Shown here: one piece after another, positions 36,750 to 48,402 of the stretch
Layout: each line of letters starts with the position of its first letter
Numbering within the stretch: position 1 is the first letter of the stretch
Source: Musa acuminata AAA Group
Taxonomy: Eukaryota > Streptophyta > Magnoliopsida > Zingiberales > Musaceae
Length of the DNA stretch: 64,000 nucleotides
Assembly (NCBI RefSeq): GCF_036884655.1
Contig: NC_088340.1
Coordinates: 27,515,501 to 27,579,500 of the forward strand
Direction of reading: 5' to 3'
The notes under the pieces: generated by a model
Databases searched by the model: none
Told to the model about the DNA's origin: nothing
The model's input: the letters and a program-made list of their open reading frames with translations, nothing else
Translations under genes and position numbers: made by a program

Positions 36750-39700
36750 TTATAAGACTATTGTTACATAGTCTCTTTGGGGTCCTCCGATAAAATTTTG
36801 GGGTCCTCCGATAAAATTGAAGTGATACAAAGAAATAAAAAGACTATAGTTACACAAGGGCAAATATTTACGAGATGTAACACCAGAAAGAACACCTGCA
36901 AGTGGGATCCCTGCAAGTTGGCTTATCCCATGACCCATATCTCCATGAACAGGCACTTTAGCTTCATTCATGGTTGTCCGTTCGCTGGATTTGGAAGAGT
37001 GAGAGGTCGACCATGACCCACCATTTATTCTGGCTAGAGCCATTATAACGTCTGCCTGTAGTTCAACATCGAGTATGAAGGCAATTATTGTTATTGAAAA
37101 TATTAATCAATTGGAAAATTGCTGGCTCAGTTGATGTGGAGACAAATTAGAGCGAGAATGATGCATAAAGTAAATGAGAAAGAAGGTCAAAGTTTTGCTG
37201 AACAGGAAATAAATAGATCAACAGCCAAGTACGGTTAGCTAGCATGTGAATTTTACCAAATATGTATAGATGATATGCTGGTCAAATGTTTGTGTTGAGT
37301 AGTACTAAATCCACCAGACAGGCCAGTTTCTGAAGTCTAAACCACAAAAGGCATCGAAGCAATTTGCCGACCCCATTCCAAGAGAGATGAGTATCCATTC
37401 TCCAAATTATGCAACATGCCACCTTCTATGCTACATGCTTCTATAATAGATTTAAAGTTTCATCAAGATCATTAACATGAAAATTAGATGGACCTTATTT
37501 GGTTGGACATTATCAAAAACATGCGCTTGACCAGCATAGAATATTGTCATTTGACGACCAGCAGATGATGTCGTAGAACGCCTGAAAAACACAAGACAGA
37601 AGGTTTCTGACATTGATGTCTTCATAGTCGAATCTACTAACAGATGAATCATGGTTGCCTTGTAATCCTGTAGAAATATATAAGGCAAAATCCACTAAAT
37701 TAGAGAGACATACCTTACAATATTAGAAGGTTCTGATTCAATAGCCAGAGAAGACTTGGGTTTATTCAAGAACCCAGTTGAGTTTCTCCCAAAAGCCATG
37801 TTAATTGGGTTATCAGTACTCATAACTCCAGATCCTCCAATGGCTGTTTGAGAACCATCATCTGTAGCAGATTGTGAAATAATCATTGCAACTGCATTGG
37901 CATCTTTGTACGCATACAAGGAAGAAGCCAAACCTAAGTACATCCCAGCTTGGGAAAACCGTGGAGCATGATTTGATATCTGTCCAGAATTTTTGGACAA
38001 TGATTGTTCCTCCTTGGACGTAGGTGAATCAGATATGCTACTAAGAGGATGTAAGATCAAAGAAGTCGGCCTTGGTGGTCGTAGCATTGATAGCATAATT
38101 TTGTCATCATGAGATTTTCCCAGGTGCTCACTAACCACCTCTTTTCCAAACATCTAATTTTCATAGTTGAACATTTATAAGAGGTCTATCAACTATTCAC
38201 CAAGATAAAAATAAAAGCAGAAGATTTACCCGACAAAGGACAAAAGTAAAAGAGCAAAGTTAGTACCTTAACCAGGCATGAGCTTTCGAGAGAATCTGAG
38301 CACACAGGATGCACTCTATTTATTGAACCTGAATGTATTGATTCAGAACAGCTCCTCTTTCTTCCAGACAATGTATTGCCAACATCAGGCCCTGGTACAG
38401 CACTCTTCCTACCATGAAAGTGAAAAACTTCAGAACCTTTCACCCCCTGCCTCTCTACCAAGGATTAGGAAAGGGAAAAGAAATAAACTTTTTCTGGTCA
38501 GCCAGATATAAATTGCTATATGTGAGAAAATTCAGTACCAATCAGCATATAAATATTTGTAGAGAAATTAAAATCCCCAAAAATCCCTATCACCACATGT
38601 GCTAGAATATTCATAATTAACAGACCAAGATCCAGGAGAAAGGAAAAAAAAGAAGACCTGACAATGTACAACACATCATAGCAAGGAGTAACAAAACAAG
38701 TATACAGAAGCCACTGGTGTCAAAGCAATGCTATTTTCCAAATCTGAGGCAAAATGTACCATCTGCAAAGATCATGCTCCTAGGAATAACATGCAGCCAT
38801 ACATCACAACTATTTGAGGAAATTCACATTAAAAATTGACAGAACAAGAAATATGCATAATTGAAGTGCTAGTAGTCTTATAAACCTCACTCAATTGAGA
38901 ATTGACTCAGTAACTTAATTAAGTGTCGATACACATGCACTAAAATGTTTAAACCCAAGTTATTAATAGTAGACCCATCTAGTATTATAAACCGAACCGA
39001 TTCTCTCCTCACCCAAGGCCCAATTCATACCCAATGATCATCCCAAGTCAAACGCATGCGAAACATGACTCATCAAATTTTTATGTTTAAAATCACAAGA
39101 CCCAAATTAATGACAGTTTATCTATCTAATTTTATAAACCAATTCAGTTATACCTGGGCTTCCAATAACAAGTGAATTAGGGCATCATGTTATATCAATT
39201 ATGCACGAGGACCCCAACCCTAGTTGGCCCAAGAGTCTACAAAAACACAAGAAACATCAAAAAGAAAAGATATTCTCAAGCAACCCAATTAACATCGAAC
39301 ACGAACTCATTACTCAGAACTGCCAATTGAACGTTAAACTTTTAGTGGGAGAAAAAAAACCTAGAAAAGGAAAATATATAAAGGCAATTCAAAGTATTAA
39401 ATATGCCAAGTATCAAAAAAGTAAGCCATATAGTATACATGAAGTTATTTAAGAATAACAAGTTTTAGATGATCATTTGATGCTTAGAGTGCATAAAATA
39501 GGTTTCACCTTAATATATCCCAGTCTGATGAAAAGAGAAGTTATATCTGAATAAGTTGATCTCCCTTACTTTTTTTAAAGGCATCAAATGATACCAGAGA
39601 GGCAAAGTATTCCATACTGACAAAGGCACCATTGGAAAATCTTTAAAACCACAAATAAAAAGAGAGGCTAATATCAGAAACTTCAAAACAACGAGTAATC

Positions 39701-40810
39701 TGTGAAAATGACTGATAAAACATCTAGTTTACAAAAACAACCACAGACCAATTAACAAGTAGCATAGCCTTTCATAATTATCTGTGAAAATGGCATTTAA
39801 AGTATCTATACAAGGAAACTTTGCACTGCCTATCACTAATAAATCATGGAAGTCAGATTGCAAACAGCACATTGAACAGCTGAAAAGCAAAGTGGTAAAT
39901 GAGCAACCACAGGTAGCAAAATTTCACTCCATATTGTAAGAATCACAGTGTCACTAGTAAATGAAGGCTAACACTATGCAAAAGCCTAAAAGCTTAGCAA
40001 AGTAGAATAGTCAGCTAGTTCGTTGAATGGTGTTGTACATAGGGAAACCACCATAAAACAGATAACAGAGTTTGTATACTACAAGTCGATCACCGAAAAG
40101 ATGAGCTGTGCAGAATGGCAGCAAAATAAGCATATAAAACCAACTAAAAACAAATCAAAAGAAGAAAAAACAAACAAGCATTTACATACAAAATATAGTA
40201 AGCGGAGGAATTAAGAGAGATTTCTGAAAAGAAAGACAACCGAAATGTTGTGCAACAGAATAACTTAATTCAACAAGCAATCAAACAAAAAAATTAGTCT
40301 CGAACTTGATATACCATCCGAAGAAACTACAGCTATCAAATGTGCAAAGCAAAAGAAAAAAAACGAAAGAAATTGGTTTTTAGTCAATTATGCAGTCTCT
40401 AGAGACGAGCTTAAAACAAAGCCATCTTTGGGGCTAATAAATGTACCACGAAAAGTAAAGAATGATGAAAACAAAAGGCATCTTCCTGTTAGAAAACTTC
40501 AACGGAGAACAAAGATCTGATACGAGGAGCAGAAGCAGGTCATCCCAGTACCTTCCCAAAAGAAACAGAAACAAAGAAGAAGCCAGAACGAACCTGAACC
40601 GAGATCACAAGTTGGCGACATAAGGCCACGATGGCGGGCTGCAGAGACCACCACCGAGGCAGCATAAGCGTCGTCGGCGGCGCCGCTGTGTCCGCCACTG
40701 GAGAGGAGATCCGGCGGGGGCGTCTTCTCAGCGCAGTGCACGCTCATGCCCAAGAAGTCATGGAAGCAGGGATTTTCCTTTTGCTTGCTCTCATCCCGGC
40801 CCATATCCAT
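36750..40810 (-). CDS. TIFY8: TIFY8-like protein (TIFY domain, no Jas motif), 5 coding exons
   Basis: CDS on the - strand: 40594-40810, 38267-38454, 37714-38153, 37494-37581, 36750-37055. All introns are GT-AG and all phases agree; 1239 nt, 412 residues. The start chosen is MDMGRDESKQKENPCFHDFLGM; an in-frame upstream ATG at 40942 is possible. The TIFY motif is TIFYAG (residues about 294-299) in MTIFYAGQAHVFDNVQPNK, continuing across the intron into ADVIMALA. There is no C-terminal Jas (SLxRFLxKRK) motif, GATA zinc finger or CCT domain, so it is neither JAZ, ZML nor PPD. In the family, TIFY8 is a nuclear co-repressor adaptor whose TIFY domain binds partners such as NINJA. The C-terminus after SRKYLPLC is uncertain: it may be spliced further and holds a short duplication (FIGGPQNFIGGPQ). 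Confidence 0.85.
38455..40593 (-). other. Intron 1 of the TIFY8-like gene
   Basis: 2.1-kb first intron, AT-rich, GT at 40593 and AG at 38455. No recognisable transposon or gene inside. Small open frames (39201-39452, 40023-40214) lack motifs. Confidence 0.7.
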
Positions 40811-41200
40811 CACCACCACCACTACCACAACCGTAATCCTCCGATCCTCCGACACCCCATTGCCGACGTCCTGCAATCCCGAATCAGGGCTCGGACTCCC
40901 AGAAAGGAAAAAGAGAAATAAAGCTTGAGCGAGGGTTCTCAAAAGGGGAGGGGGTATAGGAGAGGGAGAGGGAGATGGAGAGTGATCTTTTAATCAGAGG
41001 AATCAACACACCGGAAAGCAGAAGGCAAGAGCTTTGCGTTCTGGTCCCCTCCTCACTCTCCTCTGCTTTTTATTTTTCCTCTTTTTCTTTATGATTTTTT
41101 ACCCCCCTCTTTACTCGTTTAGAAACATACAGACTCTCATTCTCGACCGGAAGCGAATGCCACTACTCGTGATATTCCATAACCCTCTCCGTCTTTTTCT

Positions 41201-41220
41201 TTCTCTCTCTCTCTCTATTT

Positions 41221-41256
<36 letters not shown>
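41201..41256. repeat. (TC)n(TA)n(GA)n compound microsatellite
   Basis: TC run, then TA run (about 41220-41235), then GA run (41236-41256). Because TC and GA are complementary, the whole block is an inverted repeat able to form a hairpin. Lies about 400 bp upstream of the TIFY8-like start codon. Confidence 0.95.
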
Positions 41257-41257
<1 letters not shown>

Positions 41258-42247
41258 TCGATGTGGGGTTTTTAGGTGCGGCTAAGAATGAATGAGAGAG
41301 AGAAAGATGAATGAAGTAACGACCGGAGGAGAAGAAATGAAACGAGGGAACGTCGTTGTCACCGATGCACACGTAGCTTCGTTTGCAAGGTGAGGACAAA
41401 GTCTGTGTGTCCACGCTCCGAACGACATTACTCTTACAAACATGGATTGCTGGCTCTCGACCCCCAAAGAGACCCATGGTGCCGGGGACCAACAAGAACG
41501 TTGGGTTTCTACGAGGAACACCTATCGTCCCCCGGGGGGCCACTGCTGGCCCTCCTCCGATGTACTCCGATGGCATCGGCGCTTCAAGCTGAGATAAAGC
41601 CAGCCAATATAGTGATTTCAACCGCGTTCATTGATTCATTCCCATTCTTGCATCTTGACGTGTAAATTCGGGGTATCCGTTCTCTTCCTCGTGAACACGG
41701 CCGCCACCGAGATTACAGCTAACAGTATACAAAGAGCAAGAAGATCAGGTGGTGATCTTAACGCCATACGAAGTTGTCACCCAGCCCAGTTGCACTATTT
41801 CTTTGTTACGACACCCTATGATCTACTCCATAACGCAATTAAAAAGAGCGTCTTATGTCCATGGTCCGATTGGCAAAGCAGCAAATAAACAGATATCTAA
41901 AGAGCAATATACTCCATCATCTTTAGAATCTAAATAATCTGCATAAATCTTATGAAACTTTTTTCTTGACTTCAATCTTGGATCACCGTATGCCCAGGAA
42001 ATCACTGATACTCCAAATACCATAAAAATATATTTTCTTTCCTTCATTTGGTTCTGATAAAATTTTGTTCACAAGTATTGACGAGTCTAAATTAACAACT
42101 TCTAGACGGTACACCAAATCCAGTTTATATCATTCGTCTCTTTAAATTCTTAACGATGTAAGACTATCTTCTTATTTCATCTCGACGATAATTGAAGGGG
42201 CACACTCCAAACTTGGCACCCTCATTGGTACTACAGAGAGACACCAC

Positions 42248-42284
42248 GCATGTGCATGTGCATGTGCATGTGCATGTGCATGTG
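42248..42284. repeat. (TGTGCA)n hexanucleotide repeat
   Basis: About six perfect copies of a TGTGCA/CATGTG unit downstream of GLYK. Confidence 0.95.
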
Positions 42285-42518
42285 ATGTGTAAGGATGAGC
42301 AATCCACAAGGCTGCGAGGCAGACGTGGGATTCTCACTTTTGCAGGCAGATATGAGATCAACCATTATAGAACCACACTGCTTTCAGATGTGTGGCTAAC
42401 CATTAGGAAAGAATTGCTTGTCCTTTGATCTTCCTGAGATATGAGCAGCAAATACTGTGTGACAAATGATCACCTTAAAAAGTACCAAAAAACAAGACTC
42501 TGATTCCAGAATTGAATG

Positions 42519-45500
42519 TCAATCCTCCGATAAGGGATTCCTTTCCTCGTCGATATCGATAACAACAAGACGATCTGGGTCCAAGCCTTTTGGTCCCTCA
42601 CTGTAGAGTGTTGGAAGATAGGCCTTATATGCTGGCAGGTAACGTGATACAAAATCCAAAACCTGCAAGCATAGTTCAAAATTCAGGTATTGCATGTTGA
42701 GGCAGAAGAACAAGTCCATACTCCAAATATCAAATTGCTTATTACGAGAAAGCTACCGGGTGATTAATCTTCAAACGGGGAAGTTCATTCATCAACAGAA
42801 TTGTAAAATGAAAATGACTTTGTCAAACATGATGTCATTACATAAAAGGACAAAAAAAAACACAAAATGACCTAAACTAAAATATATAAATCGTCCGACA
42901 AGCTAACAAGTGCTGGCAGCTCAACGTATTATCAAATCATACATACAAAAGAGCAACAAGTAATGGCCAAACAAGTAATGTTTCAGTATGGCTAATGGCA
43001 TTATACCATAAACTCTATTACTGTATATCTGGCAAATCAAAGACATCCAATGCCTGTTACTAATCGAATACTTATCAGAACCATTAACAACTCAACATGG
43101 ATGTGATGTTAAATTACCTTAGTTTGTTCATGCCTAAAACAAGAGAAAGAAAAAAAAATTAAGAGAACGATAAAAAAAATAGGACTCACCTCTTCATCAG
43201 ACATGCCAGGTTTCCCGTCTTCCCTCATGGCCACCTCTGCCTGAAAGCCATAAGATATTATTTGAGTAAAGGATCCATGACGCACGGCACAATAATAAAG
43301 GTACTACTAGATAGCAGTCTAAGCAACTTATTTCATCAGCATATGCGGTTCACCTGCAGACGCCACTGGTAAACACAATTGGGATCCCGAATTTTGATGA
43401 TGATCCATGCTTCAATGAACTTGTCCCAAGCATTATAATAAGCTTTGAGGTTTTCGTTGACCAGTTCTAGCTAAAAATTAGATAGGTTCTCATGAATAAA
43501 TAACAAAAGCAGAAACAATTAACGGACTCCCTTTATCCCATCAAGAACTTGCCTGTGGGTCAACTGCTTTCACAGCTTCATTTGGAAGAGGTTTGAACCC
43601 AAGCATCCAACCTTCAAACAAAACAACCTACATGAACAAAAGAAAAAGGTTAACCAATCTAGGAAACTCATATCCCTTCAAGATCCAAAAAAATAGGGAA
43701 ATTCTTTCTCCGGAATCTTTGTCAAAATTGATGGATTATTAAAATTTTACAATTTAAAGTAGATATACCTCTACAGGCCCTTCAACCTCTGGCCATGTCG
43801 AAGGGTCAGCTCGATCACCCCTGCCTCCATAAGCAGACTGCATAACAAAGAACGTCTATCGTAATTAACCTTTAAAAATGGGCAAAACACCCACAAAAAA
43901 GTAAACTGAGATGATACGATCAGCATACCTTGTCATACCGTGGAAGCTTCATCTTCATACCTGAATAGTTTCAAGATAATACTAATCAACAATTTTAACA
44001 GTTGTGCAGTTAAACACCTGTCCTTAGCATTTATGTAAAGAATATGTCGCTCAAACCCATAACAACAGATAATAAAAGAGTAGATACTCGTATCTGAAGC
44101 CAAAAATGACTCCGATGACAAATGAGTAAAATAATACCTTTCTTTGTTAATTTGCTTAAAGAAGTAAGAGTATCAATGGAGAATTGCAGGTCGTGGCTTC
44201 CCGCATTCCCACGAAACTGAAAATATGTGATACAACTATGTTATGCCAAATAATCTAATCAAACTTCCAGCATCAATAGCCTTGAAGATGGAAGACTTAT
44301 GACACCACAATGCATCATAGATTGCACATATACTGCAAGATAAAATATTAACTTCTTTCAGCACCTCTAATAGAGCGTTTCCAGGATTTTGACTCCTTAA
44401 TTCCGCCTAGGTACAAAGCCCGTAATCAGAAAAAAAAAAGGAATTTTAAGGGAAAAAAGAAAAGGAAAATTTGTATCTAAATGTGTGTATATGTACCTGT
44501 CCCTCAGCTGTCAAATAGAAATCATCAATTGATAAAGTTGCGGAATTCCTGGGAAACAACTTGCATTAACTCTATTATAATTGAGCTGATTTCAACAAAC
44601 ACCAATACTACATTGTGCATAAGCATCTAGCAAAATAAAATTGTCTGAACATTATTTTCTTATTTTCTTCTTTCACAAAGGTCTAGTGAGGTTACCTCCC
44701 AGATCGCCGGAAAAGGTAATCAAGAGCAAATACAAGAGTAGTTTTTCCACTACCTTGGGGAGCGCTGATACCAATCTGCAAAGAAAAAGTCACTCTTTCA
44801 CTATACGATTGATGACTTTTCTATCCGTTATTTTCAATTTTCATATTTTTCACTTTTGTTTCACCTTATGTTGGAAAATAAACTTCTCCAGGATGCAGAA
44901 GGTCATATCTATTCAAGATGGCCGATCTTAAATATTGGAGTAATGCCTCAATGTTGATTGACAAAGATATATATACAAACACAAGAATAGACCGAAGTTG
45001 TAATTGGAATGCAATCAAAGAGTAATCACATTATACCACAAGTGGAGGGATATCATCTCCTTCACTGAACATGGAGCGGTGGCGCATAAGTTGATCTTCG
45101 CACCAGAGGAACACGGGTACGTAAAAGTGGTAGATTCTGATCTTCTCGGGGGGCGACAAGCTCAGTTCATTGAGGCGGAACAGTTGGCACAGGTGCACCC
45201 CGGTCTCCAGCCACTTGTCGATGGATTCCGCCACCGATTCAGCGGTAAGACCCAACCGCTTCATCAGCGGACCCGCGCAGATGAACTCGAAGAGGTCACT
45301 GACAGAGGAGATGAGAGCTGGAGATGTGGGGAAAGCGGAGCGCAGGGCCATCAGCCCCCGCCCTTTGATCGCAGCGCCGTTTGATCGTCCATGGTTCGAA
45401 GATGGAAAATCTAAACACAACGTAAAAGAATGTCGATATGGGAAAAGGGGGAAATGGAATTGGAAAGATAACCCTACGAATCCAAAAGGAGGAGGGCAGA

Positions 45501-45709
45501 CCAGATACGAAGGGGAGGAAGAATCGAGGACAAGAGGAGGCAGCAGCAGAGCAACAAGAAGGCGGGAAGGAGAGGAGAGGAGAGGGGGTGCTGCGGGAGC
45601 AAGGGGAGGCTCCTCCTCCTCCTACTGTTGCTGTTGCTGCAGAGGCGGAGGCGGAGGCGGAGGCGGGCAGCGGCGAAGGGTGGTGGGAGATGGCGCTGAG
45701 AACCCTCAT
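42519..45709 (-). CDS. GLYK: D-glycerate 3-kinase, chloroplast (photorespiration), about 12 exons
   Basis: Exons: transit exon from ATG 45709 to 45502 (or 45478), 45037-45407, 44696-44775, 44497-44548, 44365-44406, 44138-44216, 43929-43960, 43769-43837, 43553-43627, 43354-43470, 43190-43240, 42519-42662. All phases agree; 439 (or 447) residues. The enzyme phosphorylates D-glycerate to 3-phosphoglycerate with ATP, the last photorespiratory step, in the plastid stroma. Visible signs: Ser/Ala-rich N-terminus (MRVLSAISHHPS), FICAGPLMKRLG, P-loop IGISAPQGSGKTTLVFAL, SIDDFYLTAEGQ, RGNAGSHDL, PEVEGPVEVVLFEGWMLGFK, and C-terminus VIDIDEERNP. This matches the plant GLYK architecture as I know it. The intron after AVDPQ starts with GC, not GT. 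If the first intron is not real, translation would begin at MCLDFPSSN (45420) without a clear transit peptide. Confidence 0.94.
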
Positions 45710-46554
45710 GTTCCCACAACGCGGCGGACGAGGGATGTTCAGAGACGAGGAGCTTCCTACTGTCTATCCAAATCCCCTCGTCCGCCTGCTTTGCTCACAC
45801 GTGGAATTATAGATAGGCCACTGTGAATTGGGCTGAGCCCACATAAGTGACCATCGAATTCCGCCTCTTTGTGTCTGTGGTGACATACTTCCTCCATCGG
45901 TGTCCGTAACGGGTAGGGATGGAGTTCCCTCCACAATTCGGCCCTTGCAAAAGAGTATCGTTGTGTGGTTCAAAAATAAGCAGAATGAAACCGCTGCGGA
46001 GGGTCTTTAGACGCACAATTAACTCATACAAAAGCATCCTTTAATTAGATTTGGTTTGGGTTTATGATTGAAATCCGCGTCGTTGTATCGAGAAAACGTA
46101 ATCCCATCACAGCAGGCAACAGTGTACAGGAAAGTTGATTAATCGAATGTTGAAACAAGAACGGATAGAAGAAGAACACGAACAGATGAGATTGTTTACT
46201 TGAAACCTCTGACTCTGATCCTTCACACATTTATTCACGATTCAGAATAATATCCTTCATCCATATGCCATGGAATGACAAATGGAGTCGTTGTAAGCTG
46301 TTTCCTTCTTCCATCCACGCCTTCATAACCTTGAAGAACATCTACTTGTAACAACAACACAAGTCGAGCAATTTGGTTGTTTGCTTTGCTGGAGGAATGA
46401 GAGAGGAAAAGGAGAGAACCAAGGAGGACAATGGAGAGAATCTGATGGAGGACTTCACCGCAAGAATCCTCATCAAAAGAAAGGAAGAAAGAGAAGAAAA
46501 TTCCCACCTTTGCCGACGGAGGGTAGGTGGGTGGCAAAAAGATGTGCAGAAGAA
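45710..46554. other. GLYK upstream region and LRX 3' flank
   Basis: About 850 bp. The left part is the - strand promoter/5' UTR of GLYK; the right part is the 3' UTR of LRX. No other gene seen. Confidence 0.6.
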
Positions 46555-48402
46555 TTAAAAGACGGGAGGTGGAGGTGATGTATATGAAATTCCAATGATA
46601 GCCGGCAATGGTTCGTCGTATACGGGTGAGGGTGCAGGTGACGGCGCCTCGATGCATGGCGGTGAAGGCGGTTCGATACAAGGAGGTGGTGGCGGCTCGA
46701 CACATGGAGGTGGGAGTGGAGGTGAGTTTGATGGAGGCGGCGGCGGCGGCCGGGAGTTGGGTGGTGGTGAGTACGACGGAGGCGGCAGTGAGTTAGGCGG
46801 TGATGGGTAAGACGGAGGCGGCGGTGAGTTCGGTGGCGGAGGGGCTGAATAGATCGAAGGTGGTGGAGATGAGTGCCATGGAGGAGAATGGGGTGGGCTT
46901 GGTGGCAGCGAAGATGGAGAATATGCCGGTGTAGGGAAGATGGGGTTAGGTGGCGGTGGAGACCGATTGCAGTAGACGGGAGGCGACGGAGATCGTGAGC
47001 AGTAGACTGGCGGCGGCGGTGATGGAGATCGGATACAGTACGACGGCGGTGGTGGAGAAGGTGGAGGCGGCGACGGAGGTGGAGGGGATGGAGGGGGAGG
47101 CGACGGTGGAGGAGGAGAAGGGGACGGTGGAGGAGGCGACGGCGGCGGAGAAGGTGGAGGTGGCGACGGCGGTGGCGGATGGAGTCGAGGAGGCGACGGC
47201 GGTGGCGGAAAAGGTGGAGGAGGTGACGGTTGCGGCGGAGGAGGGGAGGCCGGCACGAAGGGCTTGCAAGTAAAAGCAGAGCAGTCGACGGGATGATGAG
47301 ACAGGAACGACTTACATTGGCGCTCTGAGCGCTGCTTCGGCCTGTCGGCAAGGCAATTGCGGCGGTCGTCGAACGATTCGACCGCGAAGCACTGGGGCGG
47401 CTCCCCGGTAAAGAAGTTGTAGGAATAGGTAAAGTTCTTGAGGCGCGGCAAACCGCAGATCGAGGCCGGGATACCTCCGGAAAGCAGATTGTGTGCTACA
47501 TCGAGCTGCTCCAGGCTGACCATCCCGCCGACGTTCGGTAGTGGCCCAACAAGCCTGTTGAAGCTGACGTCGAGAACGGTGAGGCTCCTGAGGAGGCCGA
47601 TCTCCGGAGGGAAGCAGGAGCTGAGGCCGTTGTTCATGAGGATGATCTCGTTGAGCGTCCTCGACATGTTGCCGAGGCCGGCGGGCAGGCAACCGTGGAA
47701 GCGGTTGTTGGCGAGGACGACGACGGAGACGGGGGAGTTGCCGAGGTTGTCGGGGATGTCGAAGGCGAAGCGGTTGTGGTTAAGGAAGATGGCGTCGAGG
47801 TCCCTGTCGAACAGCTCCGGGGGCACCGCGCCCTCGAACTCGTTGATTCGGAGATCGATGTAGCGGAGGGAGGGGAGGCGGAGGACGACATCGGGGAAGG
47901 GGCCAGCGAGGCGGTTGTTGCTGACGTCGAGCTCATGGAGGAGAGCGAGGCGGCGGAGGGAACGGGGGAGGGTGCCGCAGAAGCGGTTGGAGTTGATGTG
48001 GAGGAGGGCTAGGTCGGCGAGGAGGCCGAGCTGGTCGGGGAGGTAGCCGGCGAGGTCGCCGTGGTTGAGGTCGACGCCAGCGACGACAGTGAGGGTGGGG
48101 TCGGAGGGGAGAGGGGAGCAGAAGACGCCGGTGTAGTTGCAGACGGCGGGGCCGACCCAGTTGCCGGTGAGGTTCATAGGATCGGAGACGATGGCGAGCT
48201 TCCATGCCTGGAGGGCAATGTAGGCGTCACGGAGGCGGGAGTTGGGGAAGGACGAGTCGTCCGCATCTTGATCCTCTTGGACAAGCCGCCGCAGGCGCGG
48301 CATGTGACCATGGCTCCCCGAGCAGGAGGAGACGAGAGGGAGGATGAGAAGCCAAGACAAGAGGAGAAATGAGAGGGGATCGGCCTCGCCATGTTTCCTC
48401 AT
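46555..48402 (-). CDS. LRX: Leucine-rich repeat extensin-like protein (LRX)
   Basis: Single exon, 615 residues. Signal peptide about 1-28 (hydrophobic SFLLLSWLLILPLVSS). An N-terminal cap (NWVGPAVCNYTGVFC, about 81-95) is followed by about ten LRRs (105-335, e.g. LHELDVSNNRLAGPFP, LTVLDVSFNRLVGPLP). A Cys-rich hinge spans about 338-380. From about 387 to the end is an extensin domain of SPPPP-type repeats, with SYC, VYC and IYS tyrosines, ending GISYTSPPPPVF as in other LRX proteins. LRX proteins are secreted, are insolubilised in the wall through the extensin part, and bind RALF peptides through the LRR part to adjust wall growth. The coding sequence is very GC-rich compared with its surroundings. 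Long frames on both strands over the proline repeats (for example 46473-47351) are shadows. A vegetative versus pollen (PEX) role cannot be decided here. Confidence 0.96.
   Translation of the reverse strand: MRKHGEADPLSFLLLSWLLILPLVSSCSGSHGHMPRLRRLVQEDQDADDSSFPNSRLRDAYIALQAWKLAIVSDPMNLTGNWVGPAVCNYTGVFCSPLPSDPTLTVVAGVDLNHGDLAGYLPDQLGLLADLALLHINSNRFCGTLPRSLRRLALLHELDVSNNRLAGPFPDVVLRLPSLRYIDLRINEFEGAVPPELFDRDLDAIFLNHNRFAFDIPDNLGNSPVSVVVLANNRFHGCLPAGLGNMSRTLNEIILMNNGLSSCFPPEIGLLRSLTVLDVSFNRLVGPLPNVGGMVSLEQLDVAHNLLSGGIPASICGLPRLKNFTYSYNFFTGEPPQCFAVESFDDRRNCLADRPKQRSERQCKSFLSHHPVDCSAFTCKPFVPASPPPPQPSPPPPFPPPPSPPRLHPPPPSPPPPSPPPSPPPPSPSPPPPSPPPPSPPPPSPPPPSPPPPSYCIRSPSPPPPVYCSRSPSPPVYCNRSPPPPNPIFPTPAYSPSSLPPSPPHSPPWHSSPPPSIYSAPPPPNSPPPPSYPSPPNSLPPPSYSPPPNSRPPPPPPSNSPPLPPPCVEPPPPPCIEPPSPPCIEAPSPAPSPVYDEPLPAIIGISYTSPPPPVF

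Larger units (their letters stand above)
40943..42518. other. Intergenic region between TIFY8-like gene and GLYK
   Basis: Holds the TIFY8-like promoter (- strand, left part) and the GLYK 3' flank (right part). Contains a (TC)n-(TA)n-(GA)n block at 41201-41256 and a hexanucleotide repeat TGTGCA (about six units, 42248-42284). The open frame 41220-41621 on the - strand has no recognisable domain and starts in the microsatellite; it is not called. Confidence 0.6.

Noticed and set aside
40499..40942. Use of the upstream ATG at 40942 and reading through the first exon end
   Set aside because: The reading past 40594 enters an intron; the upstream extension is possible but includes a poly-Val run from a CAC repeat, so the ATG at 40810 was preferred.
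41220..41621. 133-codon - strand frame between TIFY8-like gene and GLYK
   Set aside because: Ends in the (GA)n/(TA)n microsatellite, has no recognisable motif and no splice context.
45170..45826. 218-codon + strand frame opposite GLYK
   Set aside because: Antisense to GLYK exons and GGC/GGA-rich 5' region; poly-Gly and poly-Cys by composition.
46473..47351. 292-codon frame rich in His, Arg and Leu, plus several long + strand frames over the same DNA
   Set aside because: Overlaps the proline-rich extensin repeats of LRX in another frame; composition is the shifted reading of CCTCC/CCGCC repeats.
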